Source: Paenibacillus qinlingensis
GTDB taxonomy: Bacteria; Bacillota; Bacilli; Paenibacillales; NBRC-103111
Direction: 5' to 3'
Assembly: GCF_013204845.1 (NCBI RefSeq)
Contig: NZ_JABMKY010000007.1
Coordinates: forward strand, 124,001 to 188,000
Length of the DNA: 64,000 nt
The notes beneath the pieces are model-generated. The model was given only the letters and a program-made list of their open reading frames with translations, was not told the origin of the DNA and made no database searches. Positions 7,318 through 14,727 of the stretch are shown one piece after another. A program made the position numbers and the translations under genes. Numbering within the stretch: position 1 is the stretch's first letter; the number at the start of each line of letters is the position of its first letter.

Positions 7318-9609
7318 ATGACTGTGGCAAATGTTGAGACGGATGGACGGAAGATAAACGTTGAAGGTCAAGCGACGGAGAATCAAGGAAAACCAAAAGC
7401 AAGTGAGTATGAGGAACCGAAGGAGAAGGTGCAGATTCCTGCGGAGAAGAAAGCGGAGATTCAGGAACGGATCCTGAAGCAAATCTCCGCTGAGTTGCAA
7501 CTGCCTTCCGGTAAAGTGAAGACGACGATGGAACTGTTGGACGAGGGCAATACGATTCCATTTATCGCACGTTATCGGAAAGAGATGACGGGCGAGCTCG
7601 ACGAGAATCAGCTGCGAGATATCGAGGAGCGTTTGCAATATTTGCGTAATCTCGAGGATCGCAAAATTGAGGTTGTTCGTTTGATCGATGAGCAAGGCAA
7701 GCTGACAGATGAGCTGCGAAGCTCGATTGAGCGTGCTGTGAAGCTGCAGGAAATCGAGGATCTCTACAGGCCTTACCGCCAGAAGCGGAAAACGAGAGCT
7801 AGCGTTGCGAAGGAGCGCGGTTTGGAGCCGCTTGCGGCATGGATTTGGAAGCAGCCTCGTCAAGGCTCGCTGGAGCAAGAGGCTTCGCGTTATATTAACG
7901 CGGACAAGCAGGTTGGAAGCGCCGCAGAGGCGATTCAAGGCGCGATGGATATCCTGGCGGAGAATATCGCAGATGATGCGAAAATACGGGCCTGGGTGCG
8001 TCGATTCACGCAGGATAACGGCATTATGCGGACAGAGGCTAAGGATGCGAAGGCAGAATCGGTTTATGAGATGTACTATGCCTACCAAGAGCCTGTGAAG
8101 CGCCTGCCGCCGCACCGTATTCTCGCGATTAATCGCGGGGAGCGGGAAGAGATTCTGAAGGTTGGTCTAGATGTTGGGCCAGATAAAATTCACGACTATA
8201 TGCTGCGTCAAATCGTGAGAGGCGATTCGGTCGTAAGAGACGTGCTGCGCAACATTGTTGAAGACGCATATAAAAGGCTGCTAGCCCCATCCGTTGAGCG
8301 TGAGGTGCGCGGTGAGATGACGGAAGCGGGCGAAGAGCAGGCGATTAAGATTTTCGCGGAAAATCTGCGCAATCTCTTGCTACAAGCGCCGATTAAGGGC
8401 CATGTGGTACTTGGTGTCGATCCAGCCTACCGGACAGGCTGTAAGCTGGCCGTCATCGATGACACCGGTAAAATGCTTGAAATCGCCGTCACCTACCCAA
8501 CCCCACCGAATAATAAGGTGGCGGAGGCGAAGGCGAAGTTCAAGCAGTTGATCAGCACATACAGCGTGGAGCTGATTGTGATCGGGAATGGGACGGCGTC
8601 CCGTGAAACGGAGCAGTTCGTAGCGGAGCTGATCGGTGAGATCAAGGAGCGGAAGCTCAAGTACTTGATCGTCAGCGAAGCGGGCGCGAGCGTGTACTCG
8701 GCGTCGAAGCTGGCGCAGACGGAGTTCCCTGAGCTCGACGTGGCCGAGCGCAGCGCGATTTCGATCGCGCGGAGGCTGCAGGACCCGCTCGCGGAGCTTG
8801 TAAAAATCGAGCCGAAAGCGATCGGCGTCGGTCAGTACCAGCATGACGTTTCGCAGAAACGTCTGGACGAGAACTTGAAGGCCGTTGTAGAATCGGCTGT
8901 TAACCATGTCGGGGTGGACTTGAACACGGCGTCCCCGTCCTTGCTTTCGTACGTGTCGGGGGTCAATGCGACACTAGCGAAGAACATCGTGAAGTATCGC
9001 GAGGAGAATGGCAAGTTCAGCTCCCGCCAGGAGCTGTCGAAGGTTCCGCGCCTTGGCGCGAAATCCTTCGAGCAGTGTGTTGGGTTCATGCGGATTGCCG
9101 GCGGCCGGAATCCGCTCGACAACACCCCGATCCATCCGGAGTCTTACGACGTGGTGGATCGGTTGTTCAAGGAGCTGCGCATCGAACTCGCGCAGCTAGG
9201 CTCTCAGCAGCTCCTAGCGCTGCTGCAGACGCTGGAGCCAGAGGAGCTGGCTCCTAAGCTTGGCGTCGGTGTCCCGACGATGCGGGACATCCTAGACAGC
9301 CTGCAGCGGCCTGGGCGGGATCCGCGGGACGAAGTCCCCGCGCCGATCTTCCGCACAGACGTGCTGCAGCTGGAGGACCTTGTGCCGGGCATGGAATTGA
9401 CCGGCACGGTGCGTAACGTCATCGACTTCGGCGCCTTCGTCGATATCGGCATTAAAAACGATGGGCTGGTGCACATCTCCCAGCTCAAGAACGGCTTCGT
9501 GAAACATCCGATGGATGTGGTTTCCGTTGGAGATATCGTCCAAGTATGGGTGCTCAACGTGGACCAGAAAAAAGGCCGCGTAGGCTTAACGATGAAGAAA
9601 CCACAATAG
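7318..9609 (+). CDS. tex: Tex family RNA-binding transcription accessory protein
   Basis: Cytoplasmic nucleic-acid-binding protein of the Tex/YqgF/Spt6 type. Domain order: an acidic, probably disordered N-terminal extension (1-40); Tex N-terminal helical region with TIPFIARYRKEMTGELDE (about 78-95); YqgF/RNase H-like domain with VLGVDPAYRTGCKLAVID (about 362-380); helix-hairpin-helix pair with LNTASPSLLSYVSGV and VPRLGAKSFEQCVGFMRI (about 535-595); C-terminal S1 domain with GTVRNVIDFGAFVDIGI and DGLVHISQL (about 690-760). ATG 7318 follows AGAAGAGAGG. The last 1 kb is visibly richer in G+C than its neighbours. The position after ndoA matches B. subtilis ydcI. Confidence 0.95.
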   Translation: MTVANVETDGRKINVEGQATENQGKPKASEYEEPKEKVQIPAEKKAEIQERILKQISAELQLPSGKVKTTMELLDEGNTIPFIARYRKEMTGELDENQLRDIEERLQYLRNLEDRKIEVVRLIDEQGKLTDELRSSIERAVKLQEIEDLYRPYRQKRKTRASVAKERGLEPLAAWIWKQPRQGSLEQEASRYINADKQVGSAAEAIQGAMDILAENIADDAKIRAWVRRFTQDNGIMRTEAKDAKAESVYEMYYAYQEPVKRLPPHRILAINRGEREEILKVGLDVGPDKIHDYMLRQIVRGDSVVRDVLRNIVEDAYKRLLAPSVEREVRGEMTEAGEEQAIKIFAENLRNLLLQAPIKGHVVLGVDPAYRTGCKLAVIDDTGKMLEIAVTYPTPPNNKVAEAKAKFKQLISTYSVELIVIGNGTASRETEQFVAELIGEIKERKLKYLIVSEAGASVYSASKLAQTEFPELDVAERSAISIARRLQDPLAELVKIEPKAIGVGQYQHDVSQKRLDENLKAVVESAVNHVGVDLNTASPSLLSYVSGVNATLAKNIVKYREENGKFSSRQELSKVPRLGAKSFEQCVGFMRIAGGRNPLDNTPIHPESYDVVDRLFKELRIELAQLGSQQLLALLQTLEPEELAPKLGVGVPTMRDILDSLQRPGRDPRDEVPAPIFRTDVLQLEDLVPGMELTGTVRNVIDFGAFVDIGIKNDGLVHISQLKNGFVKHPMDVVSVGDIVQVWVLNVDQKKGRVGLTMKKPQ

Positions 9610-9644
9610 TAGGTTGATGAGAGAGCAGTTGATTAATTATTAAT

Positions 9645-9677
9645 GGCAGTTGGGATTTAGGTCCCAGCTGCTTTTTT
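9645..9677 (+). terminator. Rho-independent terminator
   Basis: GCAGTTGGGA pairs with TCCCAGCTGC (one G-T pair), followed by TTTTTT. It terminates tex. Confidence 0.9.
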
Positions 9678-9754
9678 GCGTGAACTTTGCTTCATGGACG
9701 CTCATTCGCAGCGCCCGATCAGAAGTTTCCATAACTGATCGTGGTCGCTACAAC

Positions 9755-9946
9755 TTTAACTGGATTTCCTCCATCTAATTTGCCTGTTCACCTCCACATG
9801 TACTGATTTAACTGGATTTCATGTAGCTAATTTCTGCGTATTTCGTCTAATTCGCCAATTTGAGTAGAAATAGATGGAGGTTTTCCAGCTAATCTCCCAA
9901 ATAGATCGGATTCGCTAAATTTAACTGGAGGTTATACAGCTATTTG
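9755..9946. repeat. Intergenic repeat cluster (AACTGGA..TAGCTA/ATCTA units)
   Basis: Four related units of about 25-30 bases: TTTAACTGGATTTCCTCCAT (9755), TTTAACTGGATTTCATGTAG (9806), an inverted unit TAGATGGAGGTTTTCCAGCT (9871) and TTTAACTGGAGGTTATACAG (9920). Each joins a TTTAACTG end to an ATCTA/AGCTA end, and spacing is about 50 bases. No start codon with a ribosome site is seen between tex and the next gene. Similar units occur at 56273-56460. Confidence 0.65.
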
Positions 9947-9977
9947 CTAGACGTCGAATTGAGTTGGTTGCACCCTC

Positions 9978-10559
9978 CTACTTCAGTACACCTCCCACTT
10001 CCTTCACCGAATAAGTCATCGTATACCGCTGACCTGCAACAAGGGAAAGCATGCCTTCCATCGAGAGGCGAATGAGCCACTCTGCCGCGATACGAATGTT
10101 CACATTGCACTCGGCTGCGACTTCTTGAAGCCGAACTTTGCCATTACGCCGATTGGCGATCTGGAGGATAAACTTCTTTCGAACCTCCCACACATCCGTC
10201 TCAAGCTCAGCGATGGTGGGAGGTTGTAATTTCCTTGAGACGATCCTTCTTTGTTCCAAAGGGATAACGTTGTTTCGACTCTGTTCCACTTGACCTACTT
10301 GCTTTCCAGTCTGTTGCACTTGATCTACTCCTTTCCCAGTCTGTAGCACTTGACCTACTCCTTCCCGATTCTGTAGTTTCCTAATCTGTAGCACTTGACC
10401 TACTCCTTCATAAACTACACTCTTCCTACTCCCTTGCTCCCGTCCTACGCTTTCACCTTCCTGCAACACCTGAAACCGATTCTCCAATCCCTTTTTCCAA
10501 AACAACCTACGATGCTTCTCGCGCATTCTGCGTAACCACTGACTACTATTTGTCTGCAT
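9978..10559 (-). CDS. Repeat-containing protein with C-terminal winged-helix-like domain, 193 aa
   Basis: Unrecognised protein. The N-terminal 40 residues are basic. Residues about 50-95 contain imperfect tandem repeats of about ten residues (EGVGQVLQIRK, EGVGQVLQTGK, GVDQVQQTGK, QVGQVEQSRN). The C-terminal 75 residues (IAELETDVWEVRKKFILQIA onward, with RLQEVAAECNVNIRIAAEWL) look like a winged helix that could bind DNA or a partner. The ATG follows AGGGGG on the minus strand. A promoter and a terminator-like hairpin lie upstream on the same strand, so expression may be controlled by attenuation. It could be a DNA-binding regulator; no function is assigned. Confidence 0.65.
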   Translation of the reverse strand: MQTNSSQWLRRMREKHRRLFWKKGLENRFQVLQEGESVGREQGSRKSVVYEGVGQVLQIRKLQNREGVGQVLQTGKGVDQVQQTGKQVGQVEQSRNNVIPLEQRRIVSRKLQPPTIAELETDVWEVRKKFILQIANRRNGKVRLQEVAAECNVNIRIAAEWLIRLSMEGMLSLVAGQRYTMTYSVKEVGGVLK

Positions 10560-10592
10560 GTAAATAAGCCCCCTGTTTCAAAATGAATACGC

Positions 10593-10642
10593 AAAAAAAG
10601 CACAAACGAACAGCAGATAAAACTGCTAGCTCGAGTGTGCTT
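10593..10642 (-). terminator. Possible attenuator in the 5' leader of the repeat-containing protein
   Basis: Read on the minus strand, AAGCACA pairs with TGTGCTT, with an inner AGCAG/CTGCT stem, and is followed by seven T. It ends 33 bases before the start codon at 10559 and lies downstream of a promoter on the same strand, so it would stop transcripts before the gene unless relieved. Confidence 0.55.
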
Positions 10643-10702
10643 CACTCAGGTATTTGTATTTAATTGTCGAGTTTATGATTACTACTTGTTACATTTATTT
10701 AC

Positions 10703-10731
10703 AGTATAGAGGGCACATTTCAAATATGCAA
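10703..10731 (-). promoter_or_regulatory. Promoter of the repeat-containing protein
   Basis: On the minus strand, TTGCAT (-35) and TATACT (-10) are separated by 17 bases. The start of transcription would be near 10696, giving a leader of about 137 bases containing the hairpin at 10593-10642. Confidence 0.55.
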
Positions 10732-10819
10732 CTGTTTTTTCTTGTTCTTGATGTCGTCAGGTTCCTATACTTGTTATCACATGTTTACACGTTCAATCTG
10801 GGTTTTATGTACCGACTGG

Positions 10820-10853
10820 CAAAAAAGCCAGCACTTGTGGACAAGTACTAGCT
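10820..10853 (-). terminator. Rho-independent terminator of cmpA
   Basis: On the minus strand AGCTAGTACTTG pairs with CAAGTGCTGGCT (two G-T pairs) and is followed by TTTTTT. It starts seven bases after the cmpA stop codon. Confidence 0.85.
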
Positions 10854-10859
10854 TTCTCA

Positions 10860-11024
10860 TCAAAATTTACGTTTGCTCGGTCCGTCCGTCGATTGGCTGT
10901 CGGGCCACTCCTCTTGTGAGCGGCGAGTGCGGTAAAAGTACCAGCTATCGTTCAATAATCGAATTTGTCTGCGGTTTTTGTTCTGGAAGGCACGCATTAA
11001 TTGATTACAAAGCCATTGTGGCAT
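10860..11024 (-). CDS. cmpA: Cortex morphogenetic protein CmpA
   Basis: Small sporulation protein. In B. subtilis CmpA (37 aa) helps ClpXP degrade SpoIVA in cells that assemble the spore envelope badly. The 54-residue product begins MPQWLCNQLMRAFQNKN and continues with IRLLNDSWYFYRTRR, which closely follows the known CmpA pattern (MPNWLKKQM..., LLN.CW.FY). The extra C-terminal tail (QEEWPDSQSTDG onward) is polar and not part of the core family. The ATG at 11022-11024 has AAGGGGAT upstream on the minus strand. In B. subtilis cmpA also lies beside ydcK (sprT-like) in this block. Confidence 0.85.
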   Translation of the reverse strand: MPQWLCNQLMRAFQNKNRRQIRLLNDSWYFYRTRRSQEEWPDSQSTDGPSKRKF

Positions 11025-11097
11025 ATGCCCATCCCCTTCTTCGCCATGTACTTATAGCATATGAAGAATGAGGGAAATGGGTGCAGGTCCCGATTGT

Positions 11098-11463
11098 TTA
11101 GAGATCAAATTCCTCTTCGTACCATTGTTCGAGTTGAGCTTGCAACGCACGAATTTCAGTCAACAACGAGATCAGCGGGTACGATTTCTCTTGGATACCA
11201 GCGAACGTTTTCTCCAAACCATTGATGTAATCCAGGCCTTGGATCAGCGTATACGTCGTACCGATCAATTCCAAGTCGTCACACTCCGCAATTACACGTG
11301 GAAGCTGCGGCACATGGTCAGCGGTTAGTTTCTCTAATTCTTTGTGCAAACGTTGGTTCAAAGCCGTTAATTGATAGGAATAGGAGGAAGGCATTTCGAC
11401 GAATTCCAGTTGTTGGTCAAGCTTCAATATCGCATAGCGCATTTGTGGCATGAGGTGGTTCAA
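11098..11463 (-). CDS. Conserved hypothetical coiled-coil protein, about 121 aa
   Basis: No function recognised. A soluble, mostly alpha-helical protein with no membrane segment or signal peptide; the heptad-like stretches YQLTALNQRLHKELEKL and LISLLTEIRALQAQLEQW suggest a helical bundle or coiled coil, and the C-terminus is acidic (WYEEEFDL). AAAGGA lies very close to the TTG start at 11463; ATG 11451 (MPQMRYAI) is an alternative start 13 bases from that site. It lies 73 bases upstream of cmpA on the same strand and may be co-transcribed with it, and is divergent from the sprT-like gene. Confidence 0.7.
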   Translation of the reverse strand: MNHLMPQMRYAILKLDQQLEFVEMPSSYSYQLTALNQRLHKELEKLTADHVPQLPRVIAECDDLELIGTTYTLIQGLDYINGLEKTFAGIQEKSYPLISLLTEIRALQAQLEQWYEEEFDL

Positions 11464-11612
11464 ATCCTTTCTGTATAGAGCGTTCGTTCTTCTTTTCTAC
11501 TTGACAGTATAGCCGTACATACGGTACAAATTCAAGTAAGAACTTGTCTTTCAACGTATTTTGAGGTTTGTCATTCAAAGTACTAGGGACTTGTAATTGG
11601 GAGTGTTCGTAG

Positions 11613-12086
11613 ATGGAAGATCAAGAGCTGCAGCAATGGATCGAGCAGATTTCTATGGAATCGTTTGGGAGACCCTTCGTTCACCAGGCGCGTTTTAACC
11701 GGAGATTGCGATCGACGGGTGGACGTTATTTTATGAAATCACATGATATTGAGATCAGTTGGAGCCAGTGGGAGACCTATGGGCGGGATGAAATCGAGAA
11801 GATCATCAAGCACGAACTTTGCCATTATCATTTACATATTTTGAAACGAGGCTATCAGCATCGGGATCAGGATTTTAAAACTTTGCTAGCCCAAGTCGGA
11901 GGTACCCGATACTGTCAATCATTACCGCGGCCCCGGGCGAAACAAGCCTATAAATATAGGTTAGAGTGCGTAAATTGCAAGACAGAGTATTATCGGAAAC
12001 GTAAAATGGATGTGCGCAAATTTGCTTGTGGAAATTGCAGGGGAAAATTGAAATCGTATACACTTGACTTAACGGCGCCTTCATAA
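11613..12086 (+). CDS. SprT-like zinc metallopeptidase-domain protein
   Basis: Member of the SprT family (YdcK in B. subtilis). The 157 residues contain the HExxH-like metal site, here HELCHYHLHI (about residues 69-78) with a further His in GYQHRDQDF, and a C-terminal zinc ribbon with CVNCKTEYYRK and ACGNCRGKL. The active-site Glu is present (HELCH), so a zinc protease activity is possible, but the bacterial members have no firmly known substrate. ATG 11613 follows GGGAGTG. It sits at the end of the Bacillus-like alr-tex-cmpA-sprT block and directly before tRNA genes. Confidence 0.9.
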   Translation: MEDQELQQWIEQISMESFGRPFVHQARFNRRLRSTGGRYFMKSHDIEISWSQWETYGRDEIEKIIKHELCHYHLHILKRGYQHRDQDFKTLLAQVGGTRYCQSLPRPRAKQAYKYRLECVNCKTEYYRKRKMDVRKFACGNCRGKLKSYTLDLTAPS

Positions 12087-12105
12087 TAAAATAAAACTTG
12101 TTCAT

Positions 12106-12181
12106 TCCCTGATAGCTCAGTTGGTAGAGCACTCGACTGTTAATCGAGTTGTCACAGGTTCGAGTCCTGTTCGGGGAGCCA
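12106..12181 (+). tRNA. tRNA-Asn (GTT)
   Basis: Cloverleaf with acceptor pair TCCCTGA/TCGGGGA, D arm TAGCTCAGTTGGTAGAGCA, anticodon stem-loop CTCGA-CTGTTAA-TCGAG (anticodon GTT), T arm CACAGGTTCGAGTCCTGT and an encoded CCA end (GCCA). 76 bases. Confidence 0.97.
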
Positions 12182-12186
12182 TATAT

Positions 12187-12275
12187 GGAGAGATACCCAA
12201 GTGGCTATAAGGGGACCCTCTGCTAAGGGGTTAGACTGCGTAAGTGGTGCGAGGGTTCGAATCCCTCTCTCTCCG
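12187..12275 (+). tRNA. tRNA-Ser (GCT)
   Basis: Class II tRNA of 89 bases. Acceptor GGAGAGA/TCTCTCC, anticodon loop CTGCTAA (anticodon GCT), a long variable arm, and T arm GAGGGTTCGAATCCCTC. The discriminator G is followed by TCA, so the CCA end is not encoded. It lies five bases after tRNA-Asn and is certainly co-transcribed. Confidence 0.96.
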
Positions 12276-12280
12276 TCACG

Positions 12281-12320
12281 AAATAAGTTCAATGGCATTC
12301 ATGCCGTTGGGCTTATTTTT
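12281..12320 (+). terminator. Rho-independent terminator of the tRNA pair
   Basis: AAATAAGTTCAATGGCA pairs with TGCCGTTGGGCTTATTT (a few G-T pairs), followed by TTTG. Confidence 0.85.
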
Positions 12321-12421
12321 GTTCATACGAATCTCAACCAATTCTAACAATTTTCTAATAACTGTTAAACGTTTGTCCTCTATAGTGAATAAAAAAAAGC
12401 TTCACGATGGGGGAACTACCA

Positions 12422-14164
12422 GTGAGTCAATTATTCTCAATACGAGCGCGTCTTATCTTATTGCTGTTAATTCCTTCTCTGTTGTATTTAGGCACGAGTG
12501 TATACCTCCTGCAGGTAAACAAGTCCAATACGGATACACTGACCTCTTCCTTGTATGAGACAACGGAGAAGAGTGTATCGCTTATTCTGAACGCAGATCG
12601 GGACATGTACCAAGCCATGAACGCTTATCAGTTGCTGGTGTCTGGAACTTTGACTGCGGAGGAGAAAACGAACCAGTTGAAGGTGCTCAAAGACAATATT
12701 GATCAAACAAATACAAGGGTTGGGCAAGCAGTTACTATTTTAAAATCAAAGGAATTACTCCAAACGGCACATGCGGAGACGAAAGTGACGATTGAGCAAA
12801 GCGCATCGAGCTTCCAAACCTCCTTCGATCAGTGGGTTAAAGAAGCGAACACCGTTATTCAAGCGGGGAGTGTTGGCAAAGGCGTTTTGAATGAAGCGAA
12901 GCTGATGGCAACCTTTGAGAAGGGACGCGAAGGGCTGAACATTATTGGTGAAATTCTAGACACACATGCGAAGCAAAGCATTGTTGATATCGAGCAAGAC
13001 AATAAAGAAACAGCCAAAGGCGTTTATATCGGCGTGGCGGTTATCGTCGTTATTCTTTTCGGAGCTGGCGGATTTGTGATCAGGAGAATCATGTCAGTAG
13101 TGGGGAGGATTTTGACCATTACACGTAAGGTATCTGCAGGAGATTTGCGTCATGAGGCTCAATTAACATATTCCAAGGATGAGCTGGGTCAGATTTCAGA
13201 ATCGGTCGATGATATGGTTGCGAAAATGAAGGGACTAATCGGCACGATTGCACACAATACGCAATTCGTACACGATGCTTCCGTGGAGCTGTCGGACAGC
13301 TCCAAAGAGTCGGCTCACGCTGCTGAACATGTAGCTTCGAATATTCAAGAAATGACGCAAGAAGTCGAAGTGCAAGCAAGAAGCAGTGAAGAAACGAGCC
13401 GAGCTATTGAAGAAATGGCGATTGGGATTCAACGCGTTGCAGAGAACTCAAGCGTTATGGCAGATCACTCCTCTTTAACCTCTCAGCACGCAACACTCGG
13501 TAATGAACTGCTCTTGAAGCTGCAGCACCAAATCGTGAATATGTTGAGTTCAGTTGAACAACTCGCAGTTACAGTACAATCGCTGACTCGTAAGTCTGAT
13601 GAGATTGGACTGATTGCTTCGAGCATCACAAGCTTCGCCAACCAGACCAATCTCTTGTCGCTGAATGCGTCCATCGAAGCGGCTAGAGCAGGTGAGCATG
13701 GTAAAGGATTTAATGTCGTTGCCCAAGAAATCCGCAAACTGGCTTCACAATCGATTGAATCCGCCGACGGTATCAATCAGTTGATCCACGAGACGAGAGT
13801 GGAGATTGCTAGCGTTTCCCAGTCGATGAATACGACGAAGCAGGAAGCAAGTGCAGGCTCACAGATGATGCAGGAAGTGAACCAAAGCTTCGAAACCATC
13901 ATGCAATCCGTGACACATATCGTTACGCAGATTCATGAGACATCAGCCATAACCCAGCAAATGTCGGCTAGTTCGGAAGAGATTTCGGCTACGATGGATC
14001 AGTCAGCGTCAAGCTCGTCTCACATTCTGATGAGATCTCAGACAGTGGCAGCAGCCACAGAGGAACAGCTTGCGATGATGCAGAATATTGCTGCTGCGTC
14101 GGAACAACTAAAATCTGTTGTGGATACCTTGAACGAGTCTGTGTCCTATTTTAAAATTAAATAA
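12422..14164 (+). CDS. Methyl-accepting chemotaxis protein
   Basis: Transmembrane chemoreceptor that signals to CheA/CheW. Membrane segment 1 at about residues 9-29 ([20 protein letters not shown]), a helical extracytoplasmic sensor (30-195) containing one HBM/4HB-like bundle, membrane segment 2 at about 200-220 ([19 protein letters not shown]), HAMP (220-275), then the long cytoplasmic coiled coil with the signalling tip [20 protein letters not shown] and [21 protein letters not shown] chose GTG 12422 because GGGGGAA (12409-12415) is ideally spaced; the in-frame ATG 12407 overlaps that site. The ligand is unknown. No other chemotaxis genes are near; it lies between two tRNA clusters. Confidence 0.95.
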   Translation: MSQLFSIRARLILLLLIPSLLYLGTSVYLLQVNKSNTDTLTSSLYETTEKSVSLILNADRDMYQAMNAYQLLVSGTLTAEEKTNQLKVLKDNIDQTNTRVGQAVTILKSKELLQTAHAETKVTIEQSASSFQTSFDQWVKEANTVIQAGSVGKGVLNEAKLMATFEKGREGLNIIGEILDTHAKQSIVDIEQDNKETAKGVYIGVAVIVVILFGAGGFVIRRIMSVVGRILTITRKVSAGDLRHEAQLTYSKDELGQISESVDDMVAKMKGLIGTIAHNTQFVHDASVELSDSSKESAHAAEHVASNIQEMTQEVEVQARSSEETSRAIEEMAIGIQRVAENSSVMADHSSLTSQHATLGNELLLKLQHQIVNMLSSVEQLAVTVQSLTRKSDEIGLIASSITSFANQTNLLSLNASIEAARAGEHGKGFNVVAQEIRKLASQSIESADGINQLIHETRVEIASVSQSMNTTKQEASAGSQMMQEVNQSFETIMQSVTHIVTQIHETSAITQQMSASSEEISATMDQSASSSSHILMRSQTVAAATEEQLAMMQNIAAASEQLKSVVDTLNESVSYFKIK

Positions 14165-14174
14165 TGAGTTGAAA

Positions 14175-14225
14175 GGAGGAGTTCTCATGGTTTTAAAAGT
14201 ATGGACATGGGGGCTCCTCCCTTAA
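14175..14225 (+). other. Hairpin with embedded 12-codon ORF after the chemoreceptor
   Basis: GGAGGAGTTCTCATG (14175-14189) can pair along its full length with CATGGGGGCTCCTCC (14206-14220), counting G-T pairs. A short frame (MVLKVWTWGLLP, 14187-14225) starts inside it, and its Shine-Dalgarno GGAGG is the left arm. No proper T-run follows, so it is either a weak terminator of the chemoreceptor gene or a translation-controlled hairpin. Confidence 0.45.
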
Positions 14226-14336
14226 TAACTTTGACTAGTTCTTTTTCCAATAATTAGGCTTGTCAAAGAGCCTAGAATCCTTTATAATAACACTTGTCGT
14301 CCATAACGGGCTGAAATGTTCAATGACTTTTGTTAT

Positions 14337-14408
14337 GGCCCGTTGGTCAAGTGGTTAAGACACCTCCCTTTCACGGAGGTAACAGGGGTTCGAGTCCCCT
14401 ACGGGTCA
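14337..14408 (+). tRNA. tRNA-Glu (TTC)
   Basis: Acceptor GGCCCGT/ACGGGTC with discriminator A, D arm GGTCAAGTGGTTAAGACA, anticodon stem-loop CCTCC-CTTTCAC-GGAGG (anticodon TTC), T arm AGGGGTTCGAGTCCCCT. CCA not encoded. 72 bases. Confidence 0.96.
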
Positions 14409-14423
14409 GTTTATTCCTCTTAT

Positions 14424-14505
14424 GCGGTCGTGGTGGAACGGCAGACACACCATCTTGAGGGGGTGGCGCTCACAAGGCGTGAGGGTTCAAATCCCTCCGA
14501 CCGCA
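14424..14505 (+). tRNA. tRNA-Leu (GAG)
   Basis: Class II tRNA of 82 bases. Acceptor GCGGTCG/CGACCGC with discriminator A, anticodon stem-loop CCATC-TTGAGGG-GGTGG (anticodon GAG), variable arm, T arm GAGGGTTCAAATCCCTC. It is 15 bases after tRNA-Glu and probably co-transcribed. Confidence 0.95.
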
Positions 14506-14524
14506 TCCCAGCTTTACAATTTTG

Positions 14525-14552
14525 AAACCCTTACCTAGTAAGGGTTTTTTTC
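14525..14552 (+). terminator. Rho-independent terminator of the tRNA-Glu/Leu unit
   Basis: AAACCCTTAC-CTA-GTAAGGGTTT, a perfect 10-bp stem, followed by TTTT. Confidence 0.92.
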
Positions 14553-14600
14553 TATTTTATTACAGATGGAAGAATGCAATAATAATGGATTGCCCGTTAC

Positions 14601-14637
14601 TTGACGCTTCGCTTAGGTAGTAATACTACAACTACCT
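14601..14637 (+). promoter_or_regulatory. Possible promoter with overlapping inverted repeat before the glycosyltransferase
   Basis: TTGACG (14601) and TACTAC (14624) are spaced by 17 bases; the inverted repeat AGGTAGT...ACTACCT (14615-14637) overlaps the -10 and could be an operator. Confidence 0.35.
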
Positions 14638-14727
14638 ATTTATTGGAGAAGTCAGCAAATACACAAGCCATAAATTAAATCTAGGAATATGAATGTATGA
14701 AATTCAACAGTAGAGGAGGGGGAACCT

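Noticed and set aside
6964-8115. 383-codon open frame on the minus strand across ndoA and tex
   Set aside because: It is antisense to two well-supported genes, has no ribosome site and a composition (Arg/Leu/His-rich) typical of antisense shadow frames.
8380-9557. Several long minus-strand frames opposite tex
   Set aside because: They result from the G+C-rich third codon positions of tex; no start signals or recognisable motifs.
9690-9977. A protein-coding gene in the gap after tex
   Set aside because: All frames are short and the sequence consists of repeat units.
10654-11071. Two plus-strand frames of 65 and 109 codons
   Set aside because: They run antisense through the cmpA gene and its terminator and lack ribosome sites; the minus-strand CmpA match is clear.
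12106-14505. tRNA-linked integration site (att) or mobile island
   Set aside because: No partial tRNA duplicates, integrase gene or direct repeats are seen next to the four tRNA genes.
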